Of a DNA stretch of 64,000 nucleotides, positions 11,960 through 24,660 are shown piece by piece. Source of the DNA: Bombus terrestris (taxonomy: Eukaryota > Arthropoda > Insecta > Hymenoptera > Apidae); contig NC_063285.1 in the NCBI RefSeq assembly GCF_910591885.1, positions 8,589,395-8,653,394 on the forward strand, in the 5' to 3' direction. The notes beneath the pieces were generated by a model. The model did not search any database and was not told where the DNA came from. It worked only from the letters and a program-made list of their open reading frames with translations. Both the position numbers and the translations under genes were made by a program. Positions within the stretch are counted from its first letter, which is position 1. Each line of letters begins with the position of its first letter.

Positions 11960-12450
11960 AACAATCGCGTAGCTGTTGCACTTGCATTTCGTGCCAACGT
12001 TTCCTGGACATCGCAGTCTGCTTCTTCAGCGCAGACCTGAAACTGAGGGTCCCTGGCCCCGTTGTTTCCATTTTTACCAAGCGACGTTCCAGTTGGCTGA
12101 TCGAACTGATCAATCAACTCGCGAGTTCCAGCTGTCGCAAAATCTAACCGGAAGTCGTTCAATTCGATCAGCCAATCGAATCGCAAGAGCCGTAAAACGC
12201 ACTTGCAAATTGCACGGATGTGACACTCGTGGACCAAAATCATCTGACGATCACACGACAGTTTGAAATCTGAAAATGTTGAACACATTCCCACGTGTTT
12301 TCGTTTTCGTACTTTCGATAGCATTATGTACGATAAACAGATTCTATGCGAATGTTTGGCGAGCTCGCTCTCGTACCACAAACTGTGCAGTTCTCAGCCA
12401 TTCAATGTCTCAGTGCAGCTCCTTTCGCTCGCACTTTTTAAGCTTCCGTT
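11960..12450. other. GC-richer island with open frames on both strands, unassigned
   Basis: GC content is visibly higher than around it. Minus-strand frames of 141 and 91 codons and a plus-strand frame of 96 codons overlap, none with a recognised domain. It contains an imperfect inverted repeat around GATTGGCTGATCGAA and TTCGATCAGCCAAC. It could be an unrecognised exon or leader, or an old repeat. Confidence 0.3.
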
Positions 12451-13530
12451 AAGGCCAATTAACGCGAAATAATAAACAGATATAATAGAAATTGTCACTG
12501 TGCCAGTCTGTGTAACTCGTCCATCAACGTATTTCTCCAGATCCTCGGATTTGAAATGACAAACTGGCAGCAAATACATTTAAAACAAAAAAGAGGGGAG
12601 ATCTGTTTAATTGGAAAAAGGGGTGAAATTCAGAAGACCAATAAGAAGGAGGTTCTTCTTCTATCGTAATTAAAGAGCGACGAGGAGAAGAGAAAGAGAA
12701 AGTTGGGAAGAACGTTTGCCTGTAATTATCGTTGAAAAAGTACGCTTCGCTTGTAACAGCAAGTCCTGTGATGTTTCGCGTTCAATCGGCTAATCGATTG
12801 CGGAAAATTACAGGTTTCTCGATAAAACACATATATCTGCTTGCTCGCGTCTACAACTTTCGAAAGATAATATTTATTAAATAAAGCTGATAGAAATTCG
12901 TTTGTTTCTAACGAATGTTCGTCTCGTGTTTAAATAATCTTCGCTGAGGGAGGAGATCTTCATGCTGAACGCTTTACGCTGCGGAACTTAAAATTAAAAT
13001 AAAATCGAAACGGGACGATACGTTTGCAAAATCGTAGAGACACGCAAAGTTTGTCGATTTTACTAGAATTTCATGGTTAATCGACTTTTAACTGGGAAAT
13101 TTGTTCACAACAACGCATCGATGTTGTTGTAAGTCGATCAAAATAATGTTGACATTTTTATATGATAACTAGGAGGTAATAAAAATTAGGCTAAATTATT
13201 AAAATAAAATTTTGAAGGCGATTTACAAGCAACGAGGTAGTATTTACGGTGACATAATTCGATCAATATTTCGTGTAATTACACGAAGTGTGGGATGAAA
13301 TGTAACGTGAGTTTGAAGGGACACGTGCTTACAAATATCTGGATAATATTTCGCAAACATTTCTAACAACCTGTTGACTGGAATAGAAATATCTGAAAAT
13401 TTTCCTAACAAATGGAAAGAAATGTCTAAATCTAAGCTGACGTTTCATAAATATACTTTGCTTGTTTCAAGCATTAAATTGATCGTCGCTGTTTAAAAAG
13501 AAGCCTTCAAGTAAAGCACTTGTTACTTAA

Positions 13531-14538
13531 CACTTTACTGACCGCTAGCGGTTCAACAGCATACGCACGTCCGACCGGCAACTTAGGCGCAGATTCTCCC
13601 TGGCGCCGGCTCTGTTTTAGTTTAGTCTCTCCAATACCATTCTTTTCGTTCATCGCCAACGATACGTTTTTCAAATTGGTATAAAATTGTGCGAGCTTAG
13701 AAAGCAACGCAACTGACGCAACTGAGCAAGGTACCTTAGTACTAAATAACAAATTACTGTTCGAATAATGAAAAAGAGCGTCGGCGACAAAAGGCCGATT
13801 AATAGGCTATCGGTCGGTATGCGTCGGCGACAAAAAGCCAATTAATAGGCTATCGGTCGGTAAGCGTCGGCGACAAACAACCGATTAATCCTTTAAGTGC
13901 TGTGGGCGCATATAGGTGTCTGGCGAAAGCTATCGGTGTGGACTAAGAACATATATATGCGCTTTCTGTAAGTGCCCGGCATGGGCTAAGGACGCATGTA
14001 TGGGTTTTTCAATTTTTCCGAACACCTACGCAGAAGTAATACTATTGCGTTTGTGTGAAATAAATATAAATGCATTGCTTACGGCAGTAAACAAATGCCA
14101 ATAGTGGCTCGTTATTGTTGAAGTGGTCACCACTTGTAAGAAAACTCTACATCTGGTTTTTTTAGTTTTCTCAAGCACTGAATTTTTCACACACAATTAA
14201 ATTATTAACTTGTGTTATATTTACTAAATTTAGTTTTCTAGTTTATTGTTTTCTAGTTTATTATCCAAATTCTAGTTAACTGTAAATTTCAATGTTTATA
14301 ATAAATAATTAAAAATAACTAAAAGATAACGCTCTTGAATCATTTAATCTCGTGCAAAAGAATTACTATAACTTATTACGATTTTCGCTTTGAACAGTCA
14401 ATCAACAGAGTTCAGTCTAACGAAAAAGTATTCCGTCCACAGCGATCGTCAGCGCTAGACGCGCGCCGTCCGTACGGACGACATAGGCCGCGAGTAGTCA
14501 GCACTCAAAGGGTTAATCGGCTATCGGCCGGTAAAGTG
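13531..14538. mobile_element. piggyBac-type element interrupted by a second element (outer)
   Basis: Terminal repeats CACTTTACTGACCG (left) and CGGCCGGTAAAGTG (right), flanked by TTAA (13527-13530) and TTGA (14539-14542), mark a non-autonomous element of about 380 bases once the insert is removed. Its right part holds nearly three tandem units of about 46 bases containing GCGTCGGCGACAAA, CCGATTAAT and GGCTATCGGTCGG. The inner element entered at the TTAA of the third unit. The minus-strand frame at 13507-13752 crosses its left end and is not a gene. Confidence 0.75.
13889..14512. mobile_element. piggyBac-type non-autonomous element, copy 2 (nested)
   Basis: 624 bases with ends TCCTTTAAGTGCTG and CAGCACTCAAAGGG, flanked by exact TTAA duplications (13885-13888 and 14513-14516). 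By eye it is more than 95% identical to copy 1 at 4442-5066. It sits inside another TTAA element and is therefore the younger insertion. Both copies share a 62-codon open frame near the left end, but the substitutions look unconstrained. Confidence 0.9.
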
Positions 14539-16210
14539 TTGATCATTGGCAAGCGTACGCGTGTAAAACATTCAACTGAAAATTGAAACCTTAACTACGA
14601 GCCATAACGCGGCTGAAATTTCTAGCCCGATCGATAAATCTGGCTGAATGACTGCGCGGAAATTGGCGCTTTCGCAAGAAGATGCGAAGCAGACTTGACA
14701 AAACTGAAATCAAGGCGCGTAAATAATAAACATGAATCGTTGCTCGAGCTCTCGACGAGCTTCTGACCGGCTAAATAATCGAAACGTGAAACGTGAAATA
14801 ACTATATCGAAGCTGACGTACAAATTTGAATATCTTTATTCATTGATATCTTCGCGCTGACAATTAAAAGGTCGCATACAGTTAACGTGGATCGGAATAT
14901 CGATACAAACACACCGGTTCCAAATCATCAGAAATTGTAAACACATTTACGTAGTTGCGCGTGCATCTGTGTCGATATCCCGAGCCCGGTGATTACCTAT
15001 ATTAAATATCTATCGTTACTTCTTCGAAACCAGCTGTCCATCGTTCAGAGAGCTGTTTCTCTAAGTCTTGTTTTTACGTTTACATTCGAGAAAAGGAGCT
15101 TGATCTTGTAAAAGTTTGAAACGAAAGTACAAGTACTTAACATCGTTACGTAGACGATTAATCGATAAATTTGCTGGCAGGTTGCTCGTTCTTTTAACTA
15201 GTTGTTGGATGATGCTTTATGGAAGCAATAAATTTTGTAGCGAATATTCCTACGCAAAGAAATAAAATATTCTTCCTTGCAGAAATCATTTCCTTTTTTT
15301 TCTATTTTTTTTTAAAGTACCCTCTTACTCGTGTTGAGAATGTATCGATTATGGTAGTTACAATAATTTTTCTGACTTAATCTCATTTCAAGTTTTATAT
15401 CCAGACGCATGTAAAACGATTTTGTCGACACGCAAAATTTCTTCGAATTTGATCGAAATTGTCAAGTGTGTCTACAATTGAATCCTCCATGTGTTCGATA
15501 TATTTCGTTCGAAATATATTAATTTGAAATATTGTTTCGAATTAACTATGTACCAACATTAACTCTTTAAAAATTGTTAAAAAATTGTTTACAAATTGCC
15601 ACTCTGCAAAGAACGTCGATACAATAAGAAAAAAGAAGAATATGGGGCAAGGTGGGACTGCCGTTTATTTCGCATCGCTGTGCTTCCTGAAATGATGAAA
15701 GCACACAGACTTTTGCGCGACACCGATAATTACAGTGAGTTGATGACGCCCTCGTGCGTCCACCGACCATTTTTCTATTTCTAACGATCCCGATCTTATC
15801 TTGTACTATCGTTTGAACATCAATAGGTAAGTGACTGTTCTCGATCGAATGTCTGGAATATTATCAAGCGGCCAATTGCTTAAGCTATTTAAGCTATGAA
15901 CGTTGTTCGTAAGCAAATTAAATTTTTTACATAAAATTTCTGTACTTCTGCAATTGTAATGTACGTACAAAAGAAAGACAGAGCGACAAAGTGGAAGCAA
16001 TTGTACAAAAGAAATAGCTGCTATGGTAAAGCAGCTGTAGCCTTTGATATTCTCAAAACCACATTGCACAGAGACCTGGGTCTATCTCGAGAATATTCTC
16101 AGTTAATAGAACCCTTCCAAACTGTGTTTTCGTGGAAGGATTAGTATTTCATTTAAAAGAAATGGAGAGCCTATTATTTGGTCTAACAGCAATGAACACA
16201 CCCAAACATT

Positions 16211-16419
16211 AGGTTGTTCCAAAAGCTTCTTTCGTTTAATAAGGAAATGTTAGATGCACAACATTCTTTGTTTTATACTATTTTATTGAATTATAGAAGA
16301 AAATGGATCACACGTAATTTGTTCTATTGGAACAGGATAATTCGATAAAAAAATATTATAAAACGAAAAATGTTGCACATTTATTTCCTTGGAAAAAGAA
16401 GGAAACCTTTGGAACAACA
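16211..16419. mobile_element. MITE with imperfect long terminal inverted repeats
   Basis: The left end AGGTTGTTCCAAAAGCTTCT and right end AAACCTTTGGAACAAC are inverted copies. The similarity continues inward to GTGCAACATT / AATGTTGCAC, giving arms of about 50 bases in a 209-base element. The ends resemble mariner termini. A TA duplication is not clear. Confidence 0.65.
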
Positions 16420-18246
16420 GGTGCGTCCCACCCTATCTCTTTACAAGACACTGTCACTGTCTTTAAAATTATTTTTTCTTTTGCACTTTCCGTGTCAAGT
16501 TTCGAAAGCTTATTTCACGATATTTCCATAAACAGATATTGATAGTACGTTTATATTTTTTACAGATCAATTAATAAGATCAAAATATCAAGAAATAAAT
16601 TTTGAGGCAATTTTTTCCCAGCCTTCCCGTGTCTCCCCAATTCTCCGTTTTGCGTAATTGTGCAGGACACAATTGGAAACACAAGAATAGAATTATGCGA
16701 CGATAGCAATGAATACATGAGGGAACATTCTATTGCAAAAGCTAGATTTGTCCATGGAGGATTGAACAGTATTCTTAAATGATATCGATCTTGATTAAAG
16801 TGCGAAAAAGAAACTTTTGGCCATATTGCTTCTTAAACCTGATTTTCATTCTATAAAATATGATTTGAAACGTTTTCCTAATATTTCGAATGTGTAACGT
16901 CGTGAGATTTGAAATGCACACGGTAAATTAGGAAAATATTGATCGTGTAAGAAAGAATCATCCAACAAATATTCACATATTTTATTAGAAAAAAAGACTT
17001 ACGGAGTAATTATTGGTAGATTAGTGATATAATCAATCGTTAACTAAAAATATCTACACTCGTCTGGCTTTCAGAAATAAATGTAAGCATATAAAAATCG
17101 TGGTAAAGTCGAATTAAAAAAAAAAAAAACGATCGTTTACGTTCGCGATTGTCAACTTAAAGAATAAGATCGAAGAATTAAATAAGATAGGAACTGAAAA
17201 TAACGCAGAAACATTTGAGTGTTTCGTTAGAGCGCGTTTGACAGAATTTTATACAGAAAATTCGCGGACATGTGAAACTCGTTCCGAATAAACGACGTTC
17301 GATCGGACAATCATTTAATCAAACACTTTGTTAAGTATCGCGGTAATCATTTTTCTCGGTTAATCAATTAACCAAAGAAACGATCAATTAGTTAGCTAAG
17401 CGATTTCATGGAGAATCGAGAAAGGAACTTTGTCGATCGATTTTTTAAACAATTTGCAGTTTAAACTTAATTCACATCCGTTACCTTCAACAATAAATAA
17501 TTAATTCGTATACAAAGAAGGATTGACGTTTAATACGTTTCCATTTCTATTCTGGCAAACTCACAGAAGCTTAATTATTTATTGTTTACAATTATGTGGA
17601 ATACAAAACGTTTTACTCGTCGACACTTCGCACTCTCGAACATAATGCTTTCTATAAATTACGTTTGCAAAATAACGTAGAAAAATACACGCAGCTTCTG
17701 CGTCTCGCAGCGATAAACAAAACGTTACATCGAACTGCAAAAGATCCATACAGTTGTTGCTCTCTGTTCTTATCTCGTAGTTCAATCTGTACAGATAATT
17801 GCTCGTCTTAATTCTTCAATTATACAGCAATTACTTAGTAAAATATTGTACGACACATTCTTCGAATATCCACATTTCTGTTACGATCGAAACAAATCGT
17901 AAAGATTCAGAGTGTTTGTGCTACAAGTAAATGGGCAATGATCAACTCTGAAAGAGACAACACTAAAAATGCAATGAAAAATGCACTTATTAGTACTTTA
18001 ATAAGCTAATACTTATCTCCTATTTATCACGTATCGGTTTACGAAGTTAGACAGAAAGTAATAAAATAATACTACGATGAAAGCTACAATGTCATACTTT
18101 AAAATAAATTACAAAGTTTCAAGCAAATTAACTGATTTAGGACACCCATAACGGTTTTCTGAATTCATCGTAGTTGATCTCTTAGAATTATCGATGATTT
18201 TATGTACTGTTTACATTTCGTTCACTGGATATTCTAAAACCTGGCA

Positions 18247-18415
18247 TTTTAGGTTATGTGCACATTCTTTATGGACCAATCGGTGCCTCTGATCGACCAA
18301 TGGGAACCGTCTTCTGATCATCCGGTCCCGACTGGACCAATGAGAACGGGCTTCCAATGACTGGCTAATCAGAGACATCGCTTTCACCATAGCAAGTATA
18401 AAACATAACCTAAAA
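18247..18415. repeat. short inverted-repeat element with CCAAT boxes and TATAAAA
   Basis: TTTTAGGTTATGT at the left faces ACATAACCTAAAA at the right (13 bp). Between them are at least three CCAAT motifs (two in a repeated GGACCAAT context), and TATAAAA lies just before the right repeat. It may be a MITE or an LTR-like promoter block; nothing else identifies it. Confidence 0.45.
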
Positions 18416-20179
18416 CAGTGAGTTTCAAGATAAACCTGGAGAAGTTCTTAAATGTCAGCTCACAAAGTAATATACAATGTAGGTCAGTTGACATGTCAGT
18501 GAGTCACGAGTCATGTGACAACTATGACAAAGGTTGTAATAAACCAAAGGATACAGTACACCAAAATAAGAATTTCGAATTGCAGGTTAATTCGCAACGC
18601 TAGGCATTGCTTAGATCGACAATTTCCTGGCGAATGGTCTTATTCCCTGACCAACTCGCTTTCCGGACCTGAATCCATTCGATTATTAGTTCTGAGACGT
18701 TAAAAATCTTTTGTTCGTAAAACTTCAATCGACAGTGCTGAAATTCTTCGTCAGCGTGACGACCAAAGTTGCCGACAAGTCCGCGTAAACAGTTGGGCAA
18801 TTTCGACGATATATGACGCGATGCATTCATGCTTCTATGTGAGCTGTATCTCTGATTACTTGGAGCAATCAGTCTGAACATAGGTAAGCGACCATTACAA
18901 TATAAAAGAAGCTGTCACTCGAAAACTAGGTCATATCAGGTATATACGTTCACGCGGACTTTTCTTCTTACTTTAGCGTGTTGAAGCAGTCGCTGCTGCA
19001 TTAATACACCCTGTGAACAGCTACATACATATGTAACAACGTTCTCAGTGTGCCTAGCAATGTGATCTCCTTTGATATTACAAAGTGTATCGGCGCTCGC
19101 TGTGTAACATGTAACTTGCTGCATATGTAACATAATTGTATAACGTGTTACACAGAAGTGTTGTGTAACGCGTCTTTTTTTAACGCGTTATACAACTTTG
19201 CTGTACAAAGGTCCAATAGCACGCAAGCATGAGCTGATTCTCTATGAAAAAGTAAGAAGAAAACGTGGATAAAAATACATAGAACGGTGGCTAAAGCGGA
19301 ATATCCTCAGTAGGAAGGAAAAGGAGGCAGCCACGGGTTAATTGCAAGTAGAAACTGCGGAAAAGGAGGGAAATCGTTTGGAGGAGGAAGAAGGAAAAGG
19401 TGTTCTACGTAATTTAAAAATAGCCGCTTTAAAACACTCATTGGAAGATTGCTGGTAGAAACTACTGTTACTCCAAAACAAAATCATATTTTTACATAAA
19501 CTTTTCTTCTTATTTTAGCGTGCTAAATCAGCTTCTGCCGCGCTTCACACGTATTCTGACTCATCTGTTCTGCGTAACACGATTGATAAGCAACTACGAT
19601 GAATTCAAAGCAAACTACACGTTTAGATAAAAAAATTATTCGTTTACAAGCACATACATGTTCGTTTCTTGAAATTAAAATTAACGGTACATACAAGGAA
19701 TAGTAGTTGATTTCGGTAGATACACCGCAATTATCTGTCTAGACAGACTCCTAAGTACAAAATTGTATCTTCATTTGTCATTCACATTAGTATAGCGAAG
19801 AAAGGAAAGGAATCGATTATTCAGTCGTTCATGTGAATAGTTATGAATCATTCTTATTTTTATATACCTACGCTATGTCACTCGGGACAGTTTATAATAA
19901 TAGATTCTAATAAATAAATTTCCTTAGATTAAAGCGTGAAAAATTTCTACATCAGAAGCGAGAAAATCCGAAGAAAATCCACTCGGAGTGTATTTCCTCT
20001 ATGTACATGCAATGTTTTGTTCTGAATGAGAAAATACATAAAAAATTTCAATTCCAATTCCTTCATTTCTCTTCACTTCATATTGTTCACTCCTTGTAGA
20101 AATTTTAGAAATACAAATACGAGCGCGTAATTTACGGAATTCTTTAATTTCTTTAATTATTCGAACGAATTCGTTTCAT

Positions 20180-21300
20180 AGATTTCTTGCAAAGAAAAGG
20201 TCAATTTCGCATTTTTGAAAAATATTTCTATCTGGAATGTCACATTGCCGTTAAAATCATTTTTGTACCCGATAATTCCCCATTTGAATCTCCACAGAAA
20301 TTGAACGTGACAATTCCCGTGGTTATTGAACAATACTTCTCCTTTATTTTCGTTTTGCAAAAAATCTACAAACCTGTTTATTATTATTCGTGTTTCTCGT
20401 AAAAATCCTACAATCTAATTCTTATGACTTTTCGGTAAAAACTTTTGCGTCTAATGTTTGCAATTTTTTGCAAAAATCCGGGATTACAATATTTGCAACG
20501 ACTCCTGCAAAATTGTCAAAGGCTTAAAATTGAATATTCAGCGTTCCCCTCTGAATACGTAGTTGCAAAAAAATTGCAATTCTAACTTTCTTCAGTTTCT
20601 TTGCGAATGTTCTAAAATCTAAATGTTCTTAATCTTCCTGCAAGACACTTCCCCCTAGTTCTCACGCTAAAGTCATACATTTCTGCAGAAACCTGACAAA
20701 CATTTGAACATAATAGTCTTCGTTAATTTCTTTATTATTAAGAATAAAGAATATTATTAATAGTAATAATAGTATCATCAATTTCTTTATCAGTGGCATC
20801 CTCTATTTTCGGGAGAAACATACTTCTGCCTTTATCAAAAATTCCAATTTTTCCCTCGCTTCTCGTTACATTCATCGCGTGACTTTTGCAAAAATTAGTA
20901 GCCCAAAAATTGCTTCTCCTTTCGATACCCAAAAATCTCCACATACCGTGCGTTCTGTTCCAAAAAGAACTCCGAACGATAATCTCTATTTATTGGAAAA
21001 ATGTTCTGCTTTAATGTTTGCATTAAAAATCGCTAAAAAAAAGTTGCGAGGAGATTTAATGTTTTGCAAAGAAGCGCAACTTCGTTCAATTGTCTGAGAG
21101 AGTTGCCAGTGGAGAATGTTTACGGAGCAACGATGTACACTTTTTGCAAAAGCAATTTCCGATAATATTTGTCAGAATGTTTCTCGTGAAAATGTCTGCG
21201 ATTAGGATTTTTCGCTTTCACGCGAAACCTGTCTCACTTTTTGTGGAAAGAAAGTGAAAAGGGTTTGATCCAAGTAGATTTGCAAAAAACGTTGCATTAT
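20180..21300. other. stretch enriched in TTGCAAAA motifs
   Basis: About ten occurrences of TTTGCAAAA or close variants in both orientations are scattered over 1.1 kb without fixed spacing. No splice-bounded coding exon is seen. The significance is unknown. Confidence 0.35.
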
Positions 21301-21762
21301 GTGATTTGTATTACTTTGGATTCTCGTTCGGCGACTTACTTTTCACTGAAATTAGCAACCGGGCTCTTATCCAACGCAGAAAGCAATAATATACAGCTCG
21401 GCTATTAGCCAGATAATTTTTACTTTACTTTTAGATAAATATCAATAGATAGGTATCTTATTTATTTAGTGCTTTATCTCATAGTAAAATGGTTCATATC
21501 AACTTGTTTTTTTTTTTTTTCTTTTTAGAAGTTATATTCAAATGAAATATATATTTGAATAAACGAAAACCATAGCAAGACTGATAATTCAAGAGAAATA
21601 TTTACACGTCTAATTTAAAGCTAATTATGATATTCCTTCGAATCGTACTAAACTATAAATACGATTTACCATGATAAAGAATGAAATTAGAAATTTCATT
21701 AAGATGAAAATATTTCAGTAGATTGTATTCGTAATTGAAATCCATTGTATAATCAAGAAAGA

Positions 21763-21808
21763 GAGAGTAAGAGAGAGTGAGAGAGAGAGAGAGGGGGGGG
21801 AGGGAGAT
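21763..21808. repeat. GA microsatellite followed by G-run
   Basis: GAGAGA repeats with interruptions pass into an eight-base G run and AGGGAG. Confidence 0.75.
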
Positions 21809-23103
21809 GTTTCCCATAATTGAAAGACCTGAATTTTAAATTAGAATTCGAGATGTAATTACACATCTTTCACGGAAAGAAATTTCGCAAAATTACTCCA
21901 TTATATTTATTGGGTTTTTACCCATTCCACGTAATTAATAACTAAAGTGAATCATTAACAAATGATCAGAAATATAAATCGTGATTTAAATAGCAAATTT
22001 TCTGGATTAATTTAATTGAAGATTCTTTTCACAGAAAGTAATCTATTTTTGAATGACAGCAATTAATAATAGTCATTTTTAATGCTCTATGTTCGTATCC
22101 TGTTTCTCATTAGGAAATCGCGAACCTAATCGGCAAATGCAATCTATATTTTCGTAATTCGATCATTTATCATCCTAACTTCGCTAAATATAAAAACTAA
22201 TTAGAACGAGAGGAGTAATTAAGACTAAGACAAAAAAAAAAAAAGAAAAAGAAATCACATTTCCAATCGAACGTTTAACTAACACAGGACTCACAGCATT
22301 ATTCGATCTATCAATTGTTTTCGTACAGTTCGCGTACACGTTTAATTAAAAGAAGCTCTAAGAATCACATCATCGATAATTTCACGTAAAAATTAAAGAA
22401 AAAAAAAACACGTAATTATAGAAAATTGCACGAAAGTTGCATATATCCCTATGCCTTCACTTTAATACTGATGCACTAACTACACTTACGCTCGAAAGAT
22501 TGCACTATCGACTACCTCACCTTTACAGTTATAAAAATCACTATTAAAAAATATAGTGAAATACTGGTCGTTTGAGTACGCTATCAAGTAGAAAATTCCT
22601 TACGTTAGATACAAGAATGATAGACGTACATATTTTAAAGAAGAAGAAGAAGAGATAGGAAAGAACGAAGAGATATAAGATTAATTTTTAATACGTAATA
22701 TTCATAATTAGTAAGTTGTACGGTCGCAATTTCAGTGAACTATACTTCTCTTACCTACGAAATTCATCATACAGTAATTCTCATTCTCGTATTGCAAAAT
22801 TTATCTGTTCGTTTAGTATATCACCTAGTTTCACCTTAAGTTTCTCTTTCCCCTCGGTTCTACGCTTTGTGTCAAAAAAAGAAAATAATAATAAACGTGC
22901 GTTATACATTCAACGAATCTACCATGAACCTGCTGCCTTTTTACAATAAGCTTGGCTATTTGGTCTCTCAAATTTTCCAAATTTTCCAGCAAACCATCAG
23001 CATTTGCATCGATCAACTAACCAATCCGAGAGCTCATCAGACTGTTCTCGGAATTGTCAGGTAAAACTATCCGAAAACGCTATGTACAAGTTTGTATTCT
23101 CAA

Positions 23104-23543
23104 CCCTTTGCACTCGTGTGTCGAGTGTGACTCGACATCAGTTTTTATCTCAGGAGCTCCGTTGTCGAGTCTCGGTCGACATTCTTTCAGTGCCACCTTC
23201 TTTTTGTGAAACGTGCAAAAAAAAAAGGAGAATTACATCCTGGAAATTGTTTCAAGATATATCATACACTTAAATACCAGTTTTATTCACACTATTGTTG
23301 TGTTTTCTAATTTTTAAATTTACTAAACTTTAATTGTGTAACACTTTAACTAAAAACTAAGACAATTTAAATAAATAAAGGAAGAAAGAAATTCACTTAA
23401 ATACAAGTTTTAAGTGAATTTCTTTCTTCCTTTATCTATTTAAATTGTCTTAGTTTTTAGTTAAAGTAAATTTCAAATAAAACGCTTAAAAGCGTTGGCA
23501 GCTGCTACTAACGAAATTGAAATGAAATTCTGAATGCAAAGGG
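23104..23543. mobile_element. piggyBac-type non-autonomous element with internal hairpin
   Basis: The ends CCCTTTGCA and TGCAAAGGG lie next to TCAA (left, a one-base variant of TTAA) and TTAA (23544-23547). The 440-base element contains the palindromes GTCGAGTGTGACTCGAC and GTCGAGTCTCGGTCGAC near its left end and a 58-bp-arm hairpin at 23344-23466. No coding capacity. Confidence 0.7.
23344..23466. repeat. near-perfect 58-bp inverted repeat (hairpin)
   Basis: The left arm 23344-23401 pairs with the right arm 23409-23466 with a single mismatch and a 7-base loop. It lies inside the TTAA element at 23104-23543. Confidence 0.9.
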
Positions 23544-23796
23544 TTAAAGAGCAAGCACACTCGACTATCGTCGTTTAATCAGTTGCTTCTTATCGAACAC
23601 ACGGTAGAACCTGCAGCACCCTAACATCCATGCAAATATTTTTATCCAAATACAAGAATTATGCAAATATCAGTCCAATAATTTGCCCATTACGTGTAAT
23701 GTCACCAACGACATCATCAGTCCAATTTGTCGAATGTTCACGTGCAAACAAATCGTAAAGACTCGAGGATGACATAAATGGAAAAAAAATCAAAAG

Positions 23797-24660
23797 TCAC
23801 TCAAATGTTCCACTTTCAAAAGTATTGTTCCAAGAACTTATATATACATATATAATGGAACAATACTTTTGATAGTAGAGTATACTGGAACGATACATGG
23901 GACAATACTTTTGACGGTATATATACATATATAATAGTGAAGGACAGAAGTATTGTTCATGGAACAATACTTTTGATAGTAGAGTATACTGGAACAATAC
24001 TTCTGGAAGTATATGTATAAGTATACAGAAAATTGATATGAAATTGTAGACAGGATGTATAATAGTGAAGGACAGAAGTATTGTTATGGAACAATACTTT
24101 TGATAGTAAAGTATACTGGAACGATACATGGAACAATACCTTTGAAAGCATATATATAAGTATACAGGAAAATGATATGAAGTTGTAGACAGGATGTATA
24201 ATAGTGAAGGATAGAAATATTGTTCCATGAACAATACTTTTGAAAGTATCTATATGTATATAAGTATACAGAAAAATGATATGAAGTTGTAGACAGGATG
24301 TATAATAGTGTAGGACAGAAGTATTGTTCATGGAACAATACTTTTGATAGTACAGTATACTGGAACAATACTTTTGGAAGTATATATATAAGTATACAGA
24401 AAATTGATATGAAATTGTAGACAGGATGTATAATAGTGAAGGACAGAAGTATTGTTTATGGAACAATACTTTTGATAGTAAAGTATACTGAAACGATACA
24501 TGGAACAATACCTTTGAATGCATATATATAAGTATACAGGAAAATGATATGAAGTTGTAGACAGGATATATAATAGTAAAGCAGAGAAGTACTGTTCATG
24601 GAACAATACTTTTGATATACTGGAACAATATATATATAAGTATACAGGAAAGTGATATGA
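23797..24660. repeat. tandem array with AGTATTGTTC/GAACAATACT palindromes
   Basis: The marker GTAGACAGGATGTATAATAG recurs near 24047, 24184, 24289, 24418 and 24557, giving 105-139-base units. Each carries GGAACAATACTTTTGA, often facing AGAAGTATTGTTC to form a short hairpin. Minus-strand open frames of up to 188 codons here are products of the repeat (Tyr/Ile/Ser-rich) and are not called genes. Confidence 0.85.

Noticed and set aside
23797..24606. Minus-strand open frames of 92-188 codons
   Set aside because: They follow the tandem repeat period, overlap each other in several frames and have Tyr/Ile/Ser low-complexity content; no start context or domain.
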